Positions 49,259-59,865 are shown, numbered from the stretch's first letter. The stretch: 64,000 nucleotides of DNA from Symbiodinium natans (GCA_905221605.1 CAJNDS010000783.1:1-64000); one strand, 5' to 3'. The notes: generated from the sequence alone by a model not told the origin. Translations and numbers: made by a program.

Positions 49259-51208
49259 TTGCCAGGTGGACCTCCAAAACCTGAAAGAGCTCAACGATCT
49301 TCCAGACAGGCGCCGAGCAGGTCGGGCAGAAGAGATCAGGCGTGGAGCGGCCTTCTTGCAGCAAGTACCAAGGTTTCTTGGCGGCAGCTGCTGGCAGCTG
49401 CTGGCAGCTCTGAACTTTTAACCTATAACCGTAGCCTTGGACCAGTGACAAGATTGACCCGCTTTACCGGGGACGAGTTTTCCACACCAAGGTTCCCTGC
49501 GCAGAGAGCTTGTGTGGACTTTCCGTGGGCCGTTGTGTTCCTGCTGACTCTGGTTGCGCTGATCCTCCTCGTGGCAGCATCTGCTGGAAGGCTTCTCCAG
49601 GGTGAAATGCCATCCAGGCATCTGTCAAGTTCCTATGGCTTTGCCCCAAGTTATGGAGGGCAAGCCATGCCTGTGGACAATGGTCCAGGCTATGTGGGGC
49701 AAGCCATGCCCGTGAACAATGGTCCCAGCTATGCGGGGCAAGTCATGCCTGTGGACAATGGTCCAGGCTACGTGGGGCGAGCCGGGCCCGTGGACAATGG
49801 TCCAAGCTATGCGGGCCAAGCCATGCCTGTTGACAATGGTCCAGGCTATGTGGGGCGAGCCATGCCCGTGGGCAATGGTCCAAGCTATGCAGGGCAAGCC
49901 ATGCTTGTGAACAATGACATCCGCATGTCCAAGTCTGAAGCTGGTACGCTGTTGGTGACTGCGTCTCTGGCATGTGTGGCTGGTGCTGCTGGGGGCTTGA
50001 TTTTGGCTTCCATGTGGATCATGTTTGCCCAGGTCTGTGCCAGCACCATCGTCTACTTCTCACTCTATGCCATTCCGAGTCTATTTCTAGTGGCTGGCGT
50101 CCTGGTAGTGCTGGCTGGGAGTGTTCGCAGTGGCATCATGCTGTGCTTGGTTGGTGGCCTATCACTGGCCTTTACGCTGATGTGCTGGACTCGTTATATC
50201 CCTTTCACCATTGAAGTTCTCCAAATGGTTTCCACAGCCTTCAGTCAGAACTCAGAAATGGTCGCCATATCTGCAGTTGGAGGTTTACTTGGGCCCGCTT
50301 GGTTCATATTGGTGGTACTGGGCTATGCAGCTTGCCTCCTCAATTCTTCAGGTGGATCTGTCGGAGATGGTTCGGCCGAACGTGCTGGTGGTTTGGGGTA
50401 CCTCTTCATCTTTGTGCTCACATGGGGCAGTGGCGTGATCCAGAATGTGTGCCACGTGGCCTACTCCGGTGTCTTCAGCCGATGGTACTTTGAGCAACGC
50501 GAGTCACCTCTTGCGAGCAGCCTCTATGTGGCCACCGTCACATCTTTTGGCAGCATTTGCTTTGGCACCCTCATCCTTGCTGCCGCGAAGACTGCAGAAG
50601 CTGGTGCCCGGGGTGTGAGACGTGAGGCCGAGGAGGATGGCAACATGGTTGCTTGTGTGATAGCCCTCGTCGTGGAGTGCGCCATTGCATGCATTGGAGA
50701 TCTCGTGGACTATTTGTCTCAGTGGGTCTTTGTGATGTGTGCCCTACGTGGAGGCTCCTTTTGTGACTCTGCCCGCGGTACTTGTGCCCTGTTTTCTTGC
50801 GCAGGGATGAAGGCCGTCATTGGAGACCTTTTGATTGACCGCGTGGAGACCTTGGGATGTCTGTTGGCCGCCCTGGGCGGCATGGGCCTCGCTGCTTTAG
50901 CCGCGCTCGCGGGCGCGTCTCCAGCTGGCAGCATGTCACGTGCAGATGTGATCGGCCTATGTGCTATGCTGGGGCTTTTAAGTGCCCTTGTCTCTGGTGC
51001 AGGAGTTATGGCAGTCCTGAGCAGTGGGACCAAGGCCATCTTGATGTGTTGGGCAGAGGATCCAGATCGCCTGCATGAACGTGGCTTCGAGGATTTGCAT
51101 GTAGAGCTCAAGTCCAAAGCCCGTGAATTCAACGGGTTTGTTGAAAACAAACCCCAGACGCCGCAGATGTCGCAGACGCCGCAGACGCGTCGTTTCTTCC
51201 TTTGGTAA
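49259..51208 (+). CDS. Choline transporter-like membrane protein (CTL/SLC44 type), 5' end unresolved
   Basis: The open frame has no ATG before 49607, which lies after the first membrane segment (FPWAVVFLLTLVALILLVAA, about 49520-49580), so the true start must be in an upstream exon. A large loop of 13-residue repeats follows. Then come about nine hydrophobic segments, with the SLC44-like core WGSGVIQNVCHVAYSGVFSR, WYFEQ, SLYVATVTSFGSICFGTLIL and a Cys-bearing ALRGGSFCDSARGTCALF. SLC44 proteins move choline or related amines at the plasma membrane or organelles. A long first extracellular loop fits the family plan. The end is polar (QTPQMSQTPQTRRFFLW). Confidence 0.72.
   Translation: MPGGPPKPERAQRSSRQAPSRSGRRDQAWSGLLAASTKVSWRQLLAAAGSSELLTYNRSLGPVTRLTRFTGDEFSTPRFPAQRACVDFPWAVVFLLTLVALILLVAASAGRLLQGEMPSRHLSSSYGFAPSYGGQAMPVDNGPGYVGQAMPVNNGPSYAGQVMPVDNGPGYVGRAGPVDNGPSYAGQAMPVDNGPGYVGRAMPVGNGPSYAGQAMLVNNDIRMSKSEAGTLLVTASLACVAGAAGGLILASMWIMFAQVCASTIVYFSLYAIPSLFLVAGVLVVLAGSVRSGIMLCLVGGLSLAFTLMCWTRYIPFTIEVLQMVSTAFSQNSEMVAISAVGGLLGPAWFILVVLGYAACLLNSSGGSVGDGSAERAGGLGYLFIFVLTWGSGVIQNVCHVAYSGVFSRWYFEQRESPLASSLYVATVTSFGSICFGTLILAAAKTAEAGARGVRREAEEDGNMVACVIALVVECAIACIGDLVDYLSQWVFVMCALRGGSFCDSARGTCALFSCAGMKAVIGDLLIDRVETLGCLLAALGGMGLAALAALAGASPAGSMSRADVIGLCAMLGLLSALVSGAGVMAVLSSGTKAILMCWAEDPDRLHERGFEDLHVELKSKAREFNGFVENKPQTPQMSQTPQTRRFFLW
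49661..49914 (+). repeat. 39-bp coding repeats arranged as alternating dimers
   Basis: About six and a half units of QAMPVDNGP followed alternately by GYVG and SYAG, so the true repeat is a 78-bp dimer. Most changes keep the frame. It lies in the predicted first extracellular loop. Confidence 0.9.
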
Positions 51209-52751
51209 CGTGACACATGAGCTCGGCCACATTAATGTTGCACTGCTTTGAGTTTTTAGGCCCCCCCCCCCCCAACAAATTTCGACCCTCCCCCAAACAA
51301 ATTGGGCCGGGGGGAACCGACCTCAGGGCCTCAAGCCTTTAGGACCTTAAGGCCCGAAGCTTTCCAGCCAGACTCCTGGAGCCCAAGGCCCTCAGGGCCT
51401 CAAGCCTTACTGCGCAAGCCATTAACCCTAAACACAAGCCCTTAAAAAAACCAATCATCCGGAAAAAGCTGTGTATTATAGAGGGTGATCAGACAAAGTC
51501 CGGCCGGCCCGTGGGCTGCCTATCGCGAAATTTGTTCGGGGCCTCGTTTCGTAATGAAATTCCAAAAGGCTTTACATGGAACTGGCCGGGCTTAGCTTTT
51601 GGGATTCTCCGGGCTCTGGGTCGTTAAGGCCCTCAGGGCCTCAAGCCTTACCGCGTAAGCCCTGAACCCTCAACACAAACCCTTAAAGAACAAAAACAAC
51701 CGTCCGGCAAAAAGCTTGTGATCATAGCGGGTTACACCAACAAACTTAGGTTGCAGAAGTAATTTCGAAACTTGTGATTATCGACCCTGCTTCTCTTAAA
51801 AGCAGTGCAACATTGTCCCATGCATCCGCGTTGGCGGTTTGTGTTGGCTTCCGTGTTTTTCCATCTGGCCGACTCTGCCATGTTTTCCATCTGGCAAACT
51901 CTGCAGCGTTTTAACAGTGACCTCGGAAAACGTGACCCCCTGCCCACTACCGACGTCTGGGACCGGACAGAAGTGCAGAGAAGCCCAGCGTTGTCCAGAG
52001 CGTAGAGGGGAATGATCTCCGCTGACCTTGGCTTAGTTTTACTAGAGACAGCAGGGCTCGGGGCTCGCATGAGGGCTTGGCCGCATGAGCGAGGCACCGA
52101 TCCGCGATGTCAGGATGCCTTGCTTCGTTGCTCATGATTGCTCACCGTACCCCTCCTTTTTTGATGATTTTGTCAGGATGCCATGGATACGGCTCAGGCG
52201 CGAGGGCAGGCCGGGAGGGGACGAGTTTCTGAAGAGCTCCCTGCCCAGTTTTGGAATGAAGAGTCAAAGATGGTTTTTGCGGATGGGGTTGTGTGCGCAG
52301 CCTTTTGTAAGCTTTCGGGAGCTAAGGTTTTTGTGTGGGCACTGTGAACCAAAATGCCCCCAAATGTGGGACCGAATACTGCTGTCGCCAACGTGGCACT
52401 GCAGCAATCTGGGACGAACCTTCTTGGAGCCCCTCGAGGGGCTGTGTAGGAGGGGAGCTTAGGACTTAGGGTTCGTTGAGGAGAGCCTGGGGTTTTAGGT
52501 CTAAGCACCGTGCTCAGTGAAGAGCTTGCTGCGCGCATGCATCGTGTGCGCCGCCCACAGGTGCGCCAGTGGTCAGTCCTCCCCAGGTCATGTGCTTGAC
52601 AGCGCCGGCGCCTCAGCCTGAGTGCACGCCAGATGTCAGCCCTAGATGTCCTGGACGCTTGGGAACTTTGATTGGGGGGAGATGTCTGAACCCCCGTCCA
52701 GCTGTTGGCAGACACCAAGGGTTGGAGCGTTTTGCACTACTAGTTTGGGCC
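51209..52751. other. Intergenic region with a duplicated ~100-bp segment
   Basis: No gene recognised. A C run lies at about 51261-51274. A segment starting AAGGCCCTCAGGGCCTCAAG occurs near 51385-51485 and again near 51627-51730. The stretch 52368-52600 is a diverged copy of 61003-61322. Confidence 0.6.
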
Positions 52752-53795
52752 ATGTCAGTCAAAGTCACTGTGGCGGATCTCGTTGGACGCTCGTTGGAAC
52801 TTGAGCTTCCTGCTACGGAAACGGCGAAAGCCATCAAGGATGCCACGGCGAAATCCTGGGGGCTGGATCCTGCGACTTTTCGCCTGCTGGCACAAGCTGA
52901 GAGCATGGATGAGGAGAAGACGCTTGAAAGTTTCCTGAAGGAGGGTCAGATGGAGATTGAAGTGCAGCTTCTCAAGTTTGATCCCCTTTTGGACCTTGGG
53001 AAGCTTGCCATCGCCGAGCATCGCGGTATCGAAATCCGTGGGCCCCACGTGCTGAAGACCGAGCAATTCCCGGACTCCAACAACGTCTTCCTGAGCCATG
53101 GCATTCAGGAGCCACCGCAAACCCCAAGCCCTAAGCCCTAGACCCTAAACCCTAAACCCTAAACCCCAAAACCCTAAACCCTAAACCCTCATCTCTAAAC
53201 CCTAAACAGGAGCCGTGCTTCGTCGAGTTTGAGGTGGTCCGTTGCAGGGATGAGATGTCCTTCGGCGTGACTTACGACCGGAGCCTGGAGAAGAAGTCAG
53301 GCCCCGCGAACCTGGGCGTCCAGACCACGTGGATCTTCTCAAAAAAGCAGGAGATGCCGGTCTTCTTCTTCGGCGGCAAGCGCTTGAATCCTCCGGACGT
53401 CGCCGGTGTACGAGAGGGTGACGCCATCGGGGTCTACGCAGATCCCGAGGCTCGCTTGGTCGAGTTCTACTGCAACGCGAAGATGGTCGGATCCTCTGAG
53501 TCCCTCGAGGTCCCCTTGCCCCCCTCTGAGGGCAGGCCTCTCTGTGTTGTGGAGTACTATACTTTAATACTTTTTCGGGTTTTGGGTTCCTATTTTGGCT
53601 ACTGAAACCGACAAAGTATCCCGGTATACCCTAAACCCTAAACCCTAAACTCTAAACCCTAAACCCTAAACCCTAAACCATTTTTCTTTCCAGGGTCTAC
53701 TCCAATGCAGGCCTCTGTGGATGTATGCCATGGTGGACGCAGAGCGCGATGAGATCAAGATCAAGCGGTTTGGCCCTGGCCGGCCCTATCCCTGA
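52752..53795 (+). CDS. Ubiquitin-like plus SPRY domain protein, three exons
   Basis: Exons 52752-53108, 53210-53535 and 53711-53795 join in frame to 255 codons. Exon 1 starts MSVKVTVADLVGRSLELELP and reads as a ubiquitin-like domain (TFRLLAQAESMDEEKTLESF), then enters SPRY at RGPHVLKTEQFPDSNNVFLS. Exon 2 continues EPCFVEFEVVRCRDEMSFGV, WIFSKKQEMPVFFFGGK, REGDAIGVYADPEARLVEFY. Exon 3 ends RPLWMYAMVDAERDEIKIK, RFGPGRPYP and stop. SPRY/B30.2 folds bind proteins; with a ubiquitin-like module the product may act in ubiquitin-linked regulation (inference). Intron ends are GA-AG and GC-AG. An alternative acceptor after TTTTTCTTTCCAG (about 53694) would give a poorer C-terminus. Confidence 0.72.
53109..53209 (+). 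repeat. Intron 1 made largely of CCCTAAA repeats
   Basis: 101 bp, mostly CCCTAAA and variants. CAGGAGCC occurs at both exon-intron borders (53106-53113 and 53207-53214), an 8-bp direct repeat. The splice is GA-AG when the reading frame is kept. Confidence 0.7.
53536..53710 (+). repeat. Intron 2 containing CCCTAAA repeats
   Basis: 175 bp with a CCCTAAA tract at about 53628-53682 and a pyrimidine run before a CAG. GCAGGCCTCT(C)TGTG borders it on both sides (53532 and 53708 onward). The frame-keeping splice is GC-AG. Confidence 0.7.
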
Positions 53796-54434
53796 AACGG
53801 CCCTCTCCCCACATTGTGACATGAGTGTGAATAGCTTCACGGCTTTTGTACAGGAGAGCTGGTGTCTGACAAAAAAAGACTTCTTGGCTGAGAGTTTGGT
53901 GTGCCACAGCTTTGCGGGGCTTCGAAGTTCTTCTTGCGCGGAAGTCGAGCGCTGCTTGCTTCAAAACTGCAAGATGTAGCCGAGGTGGCTGGTGTGCGCA
54001 GTCTTCAAGGTGCAACGGGCGCTGTCGCAAAACAACAATGATAAAGGGTGATATAGACCAAATGGACATTACAAAGGCGCAAGAAATAACAAAGCAGTGC
54101 TTACTGACAGAGCCTGTTGGTCCATCGGGAATTACTTAAGGCGTTTGCCGTGCATCTCTGGGCTTGATGCGGACAGTCTGCAAACCCTTGGAATTGTGGA
54201 AACACAGAAGAAATCCAAGGGGAGTACTGCAGTTTGAAGTCTGCCAAAACGAATGGCATTCTCATGGATGGGTTTAGGGTCTTGTCTTGGGTTCGCCAAT
54301 ATTTGATTTGCATGATCCTTGACTCTTTCGCGCTTATTTGATTCGGTCACGTTTGCCTTCGCGGGCGCTGGCTCGAAAGTCACCATGCAAGTCCTGGGCT
54401 TGAGCCGGCCCACCCTCTGTCCTCTCGCGCTGGG
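53796..54434. other. Spacer, no gene recognised
   Basis: Holds the 3' flank of the SPRY gene and the 5' flank of the channel gene. One TTTAGGG unit near 54272; nothing else seen. Confidence 0.5.
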
Positions 54435-55484
54435 ATGTCGGGCACGCACACGACCACGCCGACCGCGACCGACGAGGACAACTTGAAGGTGGACGAGATC
54501 ACCATCCCATTCACGGACGTGTCGTTCTGGAACGAGTACCTGGTGGGGGCGCTCAGGATCATAGTCAACCTCTTCGTCGCCCTAGTCCTCGGCGTCCTTT
54601 TCTGGCTCGTGATTTGGGCCGTAACGAAACTCATAGACAAGGTCGTCCACCTCAAGGCGGCCAGGAGCAAGACCCCGCTCGACCCCCAGCAAGAGCAGCT
54701 GCTGGCCTTCGTCATCGGTGGCGTGAAGCTCCTCCTCTGGGTCCAGGTCATTCCCATCCTAGTCGGCACGGTGGGCATAGCCGCTGATTCCATCATCACC
54801 ATCCTTGGTGCCCTGACGCTCGGCCTCGGCCTGTCCCTGAAGCCGCTGGCGGAGAACTTTGTGATGGGTGTGACCCTCACCGTGGTCAAGCCCTTCTCAG
54901 TCGGCGATCTCGTGCAGATCGCGGGCAAGGTCAAGGGCAAGGTCGTGAAAATGCTGTTTGCCTACACGATCGTTTCTGAACCGGACGGGACCACAGTCTT
55001 CGTCCCGAACTCAAAGATCGCCTTTGGCCCCATCGCCAACCTTACCGACAACCCCAAGGCCCGCCTGGACGTCGGCAGCTTCCACCTCTCCCACAATGCG
55101 AACCTGGGCATGTCCCGCCAGGTCATGATCAGCGCAGTGCTGAACGTGCCGGGGGTCCTACCGGACCCAGCCCCACAGCTCATTGTCGAGGAGGTGACAC
55201 AGACAGCGGTCGTCGTCGCCTGCCGCGTCTGGGTCGACTCCCAAAAGCAGCTGGCCATCTCCTTCCCGATTCGTGAGGCGATTCTGCAGCAGTTCAAGGA
55301 CAGCGCGATCCCGCTCGCCACGTGGTCGGCCGACGTCGCGGGCACAGTCAGGAAGCTCGCTCAGCAAGGCTACCCCGGGTTGGCAGGACCCCGCGCTGCC
55401 CCGGTCTGGCCGGGCGGGCCAGGACCTGGCGACCGTGCTGGAGATGAAGAGGGGGATGAGTTGGCCGCCGCTAGCCTGATGTAG
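54435..55484 (+). CDS. MscS-type mechanosensitive ion channel
   Basis: 349 residues from the ATG at 54435. A polar N-terminus (MSGTHTTTPTATDEDN) precedes TM1 at about 38-65 (LRIIVNLFVALVLGVLFWLV), TM2 at about 93-112 (FVIGGVKLLLWVQVIPILV) and the Gly/Ala-rich pore helix TM3 at about 120-145 (IITILGALTLGLGLSLKPLA). Then comes the beta domain FSVGDLVQIAGKVKGKV with TTVFVPNSKIAFGPI, typical of MscS, and an alpha/beta end. These channels release osmolytes when the membrane is stretched. The C-terminal Pro/Gly/Ala tail is extra. Length is near the bacterial norm (~286) plus tails. No introns seen. The membrane (plasma or organelle) cannot be told. Confidence 0.9.
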   Translation: MSGTHTTTPTATDEDNLKVDEITIPFTDVSFWNEYLVGALRIIVNLFVALVLGVLFWLVIWAVTKLIDKVVHLKAARSKTPLDPQQEQLLAFVIGGVKLLLWVQVIPILVGTVGIAADSIITILGALTLGLGLSLKPLAENFVMGVTLTVVKPFSVGDLVQIAGKVKGKVVKMLFAYTIVSEPDGTTVFVPNSKIAFGPIANLTDNPKARLDVGSFHLSHNANLGMSRQVMISAVLNVPGVLPDPAPQLIVEEVTQTAVVVACRVWVDSQKQLAISFPIREAILQQFKDSAIPLATWSADVAGTVRKLAQQGYPGLAGPRAAPVWPGGPGPGDRAGDEEGDELAAASLM

Positions 55485-56203
55485 GAGTAGGTCTCGCTGT
55501 CTCACCTCTTGACGAGAGGCATTCCAGGGAGCGCTGACATTGATATTCTTTCAAATACACCATAAACTATTGGCTGAATCTTGCGGCGACTTGGGATCCA
55601 GCTGTTTAGTGAGCGTGACACAACTCCTCAATGGTGTGTGTGAAAAGCAAGCTTCACATTTGATGTCCCAAAAGCGGAGATCAATGACCAAATCAAGAAG
55701 TACGTTTTGCGGTTTCTCTCCAGCGCGCATGTTCCATAAAACAGTTGGTTCTGAAGCAGTGAGTCTTGGGACACGTGTCATATCATGTTGTTGTATGTTG
55801 TTGTTGTTTCAATGTGTGAAGTCAAAGAGTCAAGCATGTGTTGAAGAATGACCTTGAAGGACTTTCAAAAGAGTTCAGGGTTTCACACTTCCAACACCGA
55901 CTCTTCGAGTTTTCCTAAGGCAAGGGTTCGGGCGTGCCACCCAACATTTCTTTCCTAAGGGCTTCGGTTGGGGTTGCCCTCCCAACATGTCCTTTTGGGC
56001 TTGTGGGCTTCCTTGCCAACATGTACGTTCCTTGCAGGGCATCGCCCTTCATGATTCTGGGTTTTGGAGGGCGGTTCTCTGTGAGAACATGGCTTTTTCA
56101 TTCGGGGGGGAGGGGGGGGGGGGCTGTGATTTGGGCGTTTGTTTTGAAGGGTGCGGGGTTTCAAATGTGGCGAAACTAAAAAGATATGTGCACATATCTA
56201 AAT

Positions 56204-56348
56204 GCTACCATATGTGTATATATATATATATATAGCATGATATAGCATATATGTATATACATATATATGTATAAAAATAAGTATATATCTATAAATATGT
56301 GTATATATATATATACATACATACATACATACATACATACATACATAC
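56204..56348. repeat. (TA)n and (CATA)n microsatellite
   Basis: TATATA runs pass into about nine CATA units at 56316-56348. Confidence 0.95.
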
Positions 56349-56577
56349 CAGGTATGTGTATGCGCCGCGTGGTGCGACGAGACGCTCATGTAGATGCTGC
56401 GACCCAGACCCCGAAAGTGCGTAACCCTGAAATTATGCTTGAGCCTCGAACCCCCTACTCCTCCCTCAAAAACCATGTTGTTGTCTTGGAAACCACTAAC
56501 CCTAAGCCTGACTGTGGAGTTGCTGACCGAACCAATCTCTGATTACGTCTTGACACTGCACGTTGCTTCCCCATGAA

Positions 56578-56760
56578 CCACTATACTATAAAATGCTATC
56601 TGTAGCGAGTATAGTGTACTATAGCATACTATAGTATACTATGGTACGCCACACTATACTATGGCATAGTGTAGTACTATAGCATAGTATATATACATAT
56701 ATATATATATATGCCATAAGTATATATATATATATATATATATGTGCCATAAGTACACCG
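56578..56760. repeat. ACTATAG-type and (TA)n microsatellite
   Basis: Repeated ACTATAG and CTATAGTA words, largely self-complementary, then two TA runs around 56690-56740. Confidence 0.9.
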
Positions 56761-57765
56761 CAGTACACTGTTGTAGTATACTAGGGTAGCGGCCTAAGCT
56801 GACAAGGTTGTAGGGTTTAGGGTTTAGGGATGTTTAGGGTGTATATGGTATGAAACCTCTGGGCGTTCGTTTTGGAGGAGCATGTTAAGACTGCGGTCAG
56901 ATTAAGTTCTTAAAGGTCCAAGCTTTACTCAACACATCTCCACTGTGACCCTCAGTCACCCTGCAGCCAGCCTTAGGGTTTCGGGCAGTACCCCATCGTT
57001 CTAAGTTAAAAAGGCTGCCTTTTGCCATCAAATCTGCAAGTATGTACCTTTACACTTGGAGCCCTGGATTTAGAGGTTGCGTCGGGTTTGGACGCACGTT
57101 ATGATGGTGAAAATTCCAGAGGTGGTTCCGCAGCTCAAGATTTATAGGGTCTGTTGGCGTCTGGGGGTGGCTCTGCATAGAAACTTATTGCCGAGGCAAG
57201 GCGTGAATACCAAGGGCCAGCAAAGGGTTTAGAGTTTAGGGTTTAGGGTGTAGGGTTTAGGGGGTAGAGAAATTGTATAGGGTTTGGGTTCCAATAGCGT
57301 TTTGACCGAGTTTACATTTTGGATCCTAGGTTCACACTTTTGGGGGGAGGGGCGGGGGGTTGATGACTTTGAGCTCTAAAACGTGCGCTTTGCCTGGTGT
57401 CACCACGCTTTGCCTTGTGTCCGCTTGAGCTGGGAAGGCTATGCGCGGTCACATGCAGGAGGCCGTTCAGTGAGGACAAGCAGAGGCAGGCTTTTTCCAC
57501 TGAGACTGAGGGCAGCCTTTGTTGAGGGTTTTTAGGTTGTTGGGTCGCCTTGCTGCATGTTTCGGAATTGCGGAAACTTGCAACAGTCGCTGGCTTTCAT
57601 GCTGTCTTGCTGCCTTGAAGTTCTTTGCTTACAGCCGATGATGGCATCGTAGCACCCAAAGCAGCACATGCATATGTCTAGTGCCCGATCTTGCGAGGTA
57701 CAAGATTGGTTGTCGCTGCAGTTAAGTTTGCTCGTCTTGAAGCGCCGCGCAAGCCGCAATTCGCC

Positions 57766-59727
57766 ATGGATTCGGGTGCAAGGCAGAGGTCAAGATCTCC
57801 CAGGCGTTCGTCCAACCAGATCCCGAGAGCAACCTATGTCATGTACTACCGGTGTCAAAGCAATGGATGCAAGGAGAACGAGATTGTTTGGCGTTCTGTG
57901 GACAAAGAAAGCAAACGTATGGTGTGCAAACAGTGCAACAAAGTAGTCCGACCGAGCTGTATCCAGAAGAACGGTCCACCAGTCTCCTGCACTCTCAAGA
58001 GACAAGGGAGCTGGCCACGCCAGCCGTACCTGCAGCTTTCTTTCGAGCCTGCTTATCTAGCTTTCGGTTCGGCAAGACCTTGTGACGAACAGCGCAGCAT
58101 GCCATTGGGCTTCGTCAGTGACTTCACAAGGCAAGGCACGGCAACTGAGGAGGTGCGAGATCTGTTGCTGGACTCGGGTTTTTCTGGTGATTGGGGAGTG
58201 GAAGCAATATGTGAAGAGGCAGCTTGTGGGAAGAAGCTTTCGTGGGCTGTGGTCAACATATGGGATCAGTTTGGTGCGGCGGAAGGCATACTGGACCGCA
58301 TGCGAAAGGAAGTGCCATGGTTCAGCTTGGTATCCGCAGTTGGCCAGCACTTGTATGACAGATGTGAGAAATGTCGGTTCTATGGATACAGTTGCAGATT
58401 GCAAGTCCAATCGTCGGATTCTCTTCCACCTGCTTACCTCAAGGTCAAAAAGTCTGGGTTCACAGATGACACCAGCACCAAGAAAAATCTGCGACACTTG
58501 TTCGGAGAGATAGTCTTGAAAGACGTTGCGGCTGTGAAGAGCATCATCTGTGGATTTGAACAGGATGTGGAGGAGTACTTAGACTTCTCCGCTCCTGACA
58601 GTGAGAGGCAAAAACAAGCAGAAATCGTGGAACTGAGATACCTTGCCCGACAGCTGGCCAAGCTTAAAAAGTCGCAAGGTTTCTGGCAACGTGTGGTGGA
58701 CCATCAAAATCGAACAAAACTTGAGGCCCTATTAAATAAGAAGGCCAGTTTGCTCGCATCCGATACCGAGGATGGCCCAGCGATCTATACGGAACTTTTG
58801 CCTGCAAACCTTAGGGCAATCGACGATGATATTTCAAGAGCGACGCAAAGCTGGGATGCCATGGAACGGAAGTACAGGGAGGAACTGAAGGACAAGTACG
58901 GCACAGCTTGCCAGACCCTGCAAGATCTGAACGGCCAGATAGCAGAGCTTCAGCGACGAGCAAGTAACTGGGGGCCTCTGCCCGAGGTAGATAGTACGGA
59001 GAAGGGCGAGCTTGTAGCCTTACTGGAGTTCTTCGATGATAATCATGCCAGAAAGGCCGTGGACGACTTTACGCGAGTCCGAGAGTTACGCGATTTGAAT
59101 GCTATCTTTGGGCCACAGGGAGCAGAGAGGGTCCAGGTTGCTTTCTTGACCAAAGAATGGAAGAACTCCAGGAGCATGTTGTGGATGCAGGAGTTTATTT
59201 TGCAAAAGACGGCAGGCACCGGCCCTTTCAGACGGAACATCCAAGCGCTTGCTGCCCAGTGGAAGTCCTGGGGACAGATTTCCCAGCTCGACCCAGAGAA
59301 ACAAACCTGGAGACTTGTTTTCATATCCTTTCCACATTGGCTCAAGAAGGTCACAGATTGCCTCAGGAGCCTGGCAACAGTCTTATCCACGTTCACAATT
59401 TTAGAGGAGCATCCGCTAAAGCAGGTGCGCTCCCACGAGGATGTCATCGCCAACGGTTGGCTGGAAGGCTTTAAGATCCCCAAATCCACGCAGCCACCAG
59501 CCGCAGATCCGGGCATTGACAGAGACGAGAACGAGACGACGTCCAGCACTCTGACAAGAAGCCAGGGAGTGGCCCTTGATGCAATGATCGGGGACGAGGC
59601 TGACCTCGAGCACTGGCAGAGGCATTTGCGTCAGTTTGAGCTGTGTGGGTTGAACGACATGCCATCCGCGAGCGAATTCCTGCACACGTTCTACAATCCG
59701 ACGGTTCGGCATAGTGCTTCAACATGA
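57766..59727 (+). CDS. Unrecognised zinc-ribbon and coiled-coil protein
   Basis: 653 residues from the first ATG, 57766 (MDSGARQRSRSPRRSSNQ), uninterrupted. The N-terminus is Arg/Ser-rich. A Cys4 pair (CQSNGCKENE...CKQCNKVVRPSC, about residues 30-72) looks like a zinc ribbon. A second Cys cluster (CEKCRFYGYSC) lies at about 203-213. The middle (about 275-420) is helical and partly coiled coil (LRYLARQLAKLKKSQGFWQ, AMERKYREELKDKYGTACQT). The C-terminal third is globular with Trp-rich phrases (MLWMQEFILQKTAGTG, WKSWGQISQL). No family recognised. It stands alone on the strand between repeat-rich spacers; the RS-like start could suggest a nuclear role (weak inference). Confidence 0.7.
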   Translation: MDSGARQRSRSPRRSSNQIPRATYVMYYRCQSNGCKENEIVWRSVDKESKRMVCKQCNKVVRPSCIQKNGPPVSCTLKRQGSWPRQPYLQLSFEPAYLAFGSARPCDEQRSMPLGFVSDFTRQGTATEEVRDLLLDSGFSGDWGVEAICEEAACGKKLSWAVVNIWDQFGAAEGILDRMRKEVPWFSLVSAVGQHLYDRCEKCRFYGYSCRLQVQSSDSLPPAYLKVKKSGFTDDTSTKKNLRHLFGEIVLKDVAAVKSIICGFEQDVEEYLDFSAPDSERQKQAEIVELRYLARQLAKLKKSQGFWQRVVDHQNRTKLEALLNKKASLLASDTEDGPAIYTELLPANLRAIDDDISRATQSWDAMERKYREELKDKYGTACQTLQDLNGQIAELQRRASNWGPLPEVDSTEKGELVALLEFFDDNHARKAVDDFTRVRELRDLNAIFGPQGAERVQVAFLTKEWKNSRSMLWMQEFILQKTAGTGPFRRNIQALAAQWKSWGQISQLDPEKQTWRLVFISFPHWLKKVTDCLRSLATVLSTFTILEEHPLKQVRSHEDVIANGWLEGFKIPKSTQPPAADPGIDRDENETTSSTLTRSQGVALDAMIGDEADLEHWQRHLRQFELCGLNDMPSASEFLHTFYNPTVRHSAST

Positions 59728-59865
59728 CGTCATCATGACAATTGCATACTTAAACCTCTCAAGCGAGTGACAGGCCAGCTGAGAGGAGAAACAGGCATCC
59801 GCTGTTGCCGACACTTAGGCGATGGGCTTTGGCGCACCGGTTGCTCCTTTGGTCAGTCCCTCAAA

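Larger units (their letters stand above)
55485..57765. other. Intergenic region with microsatellites and telomere-like tracts
   Basis: No gene recognised. A G run lies at 56105-56126, and TTTAGGG tracts at about 56814-56830 and 57224-57262. The part 56866-56975 is a diverged copy of 61342-61461. Confidence 0.5.

Noticed and set aside
53725-53979. Separate frame starting MPWWTQSAMRS after the SPRY gene
   Set aside because: Out-of-frame reading of SPRY exon 3 and its 3' flank.
56105-56126. G run as a promoter or quadruplex regulator
   Set aside because: No gene starts nearby; treated as simple sequence.
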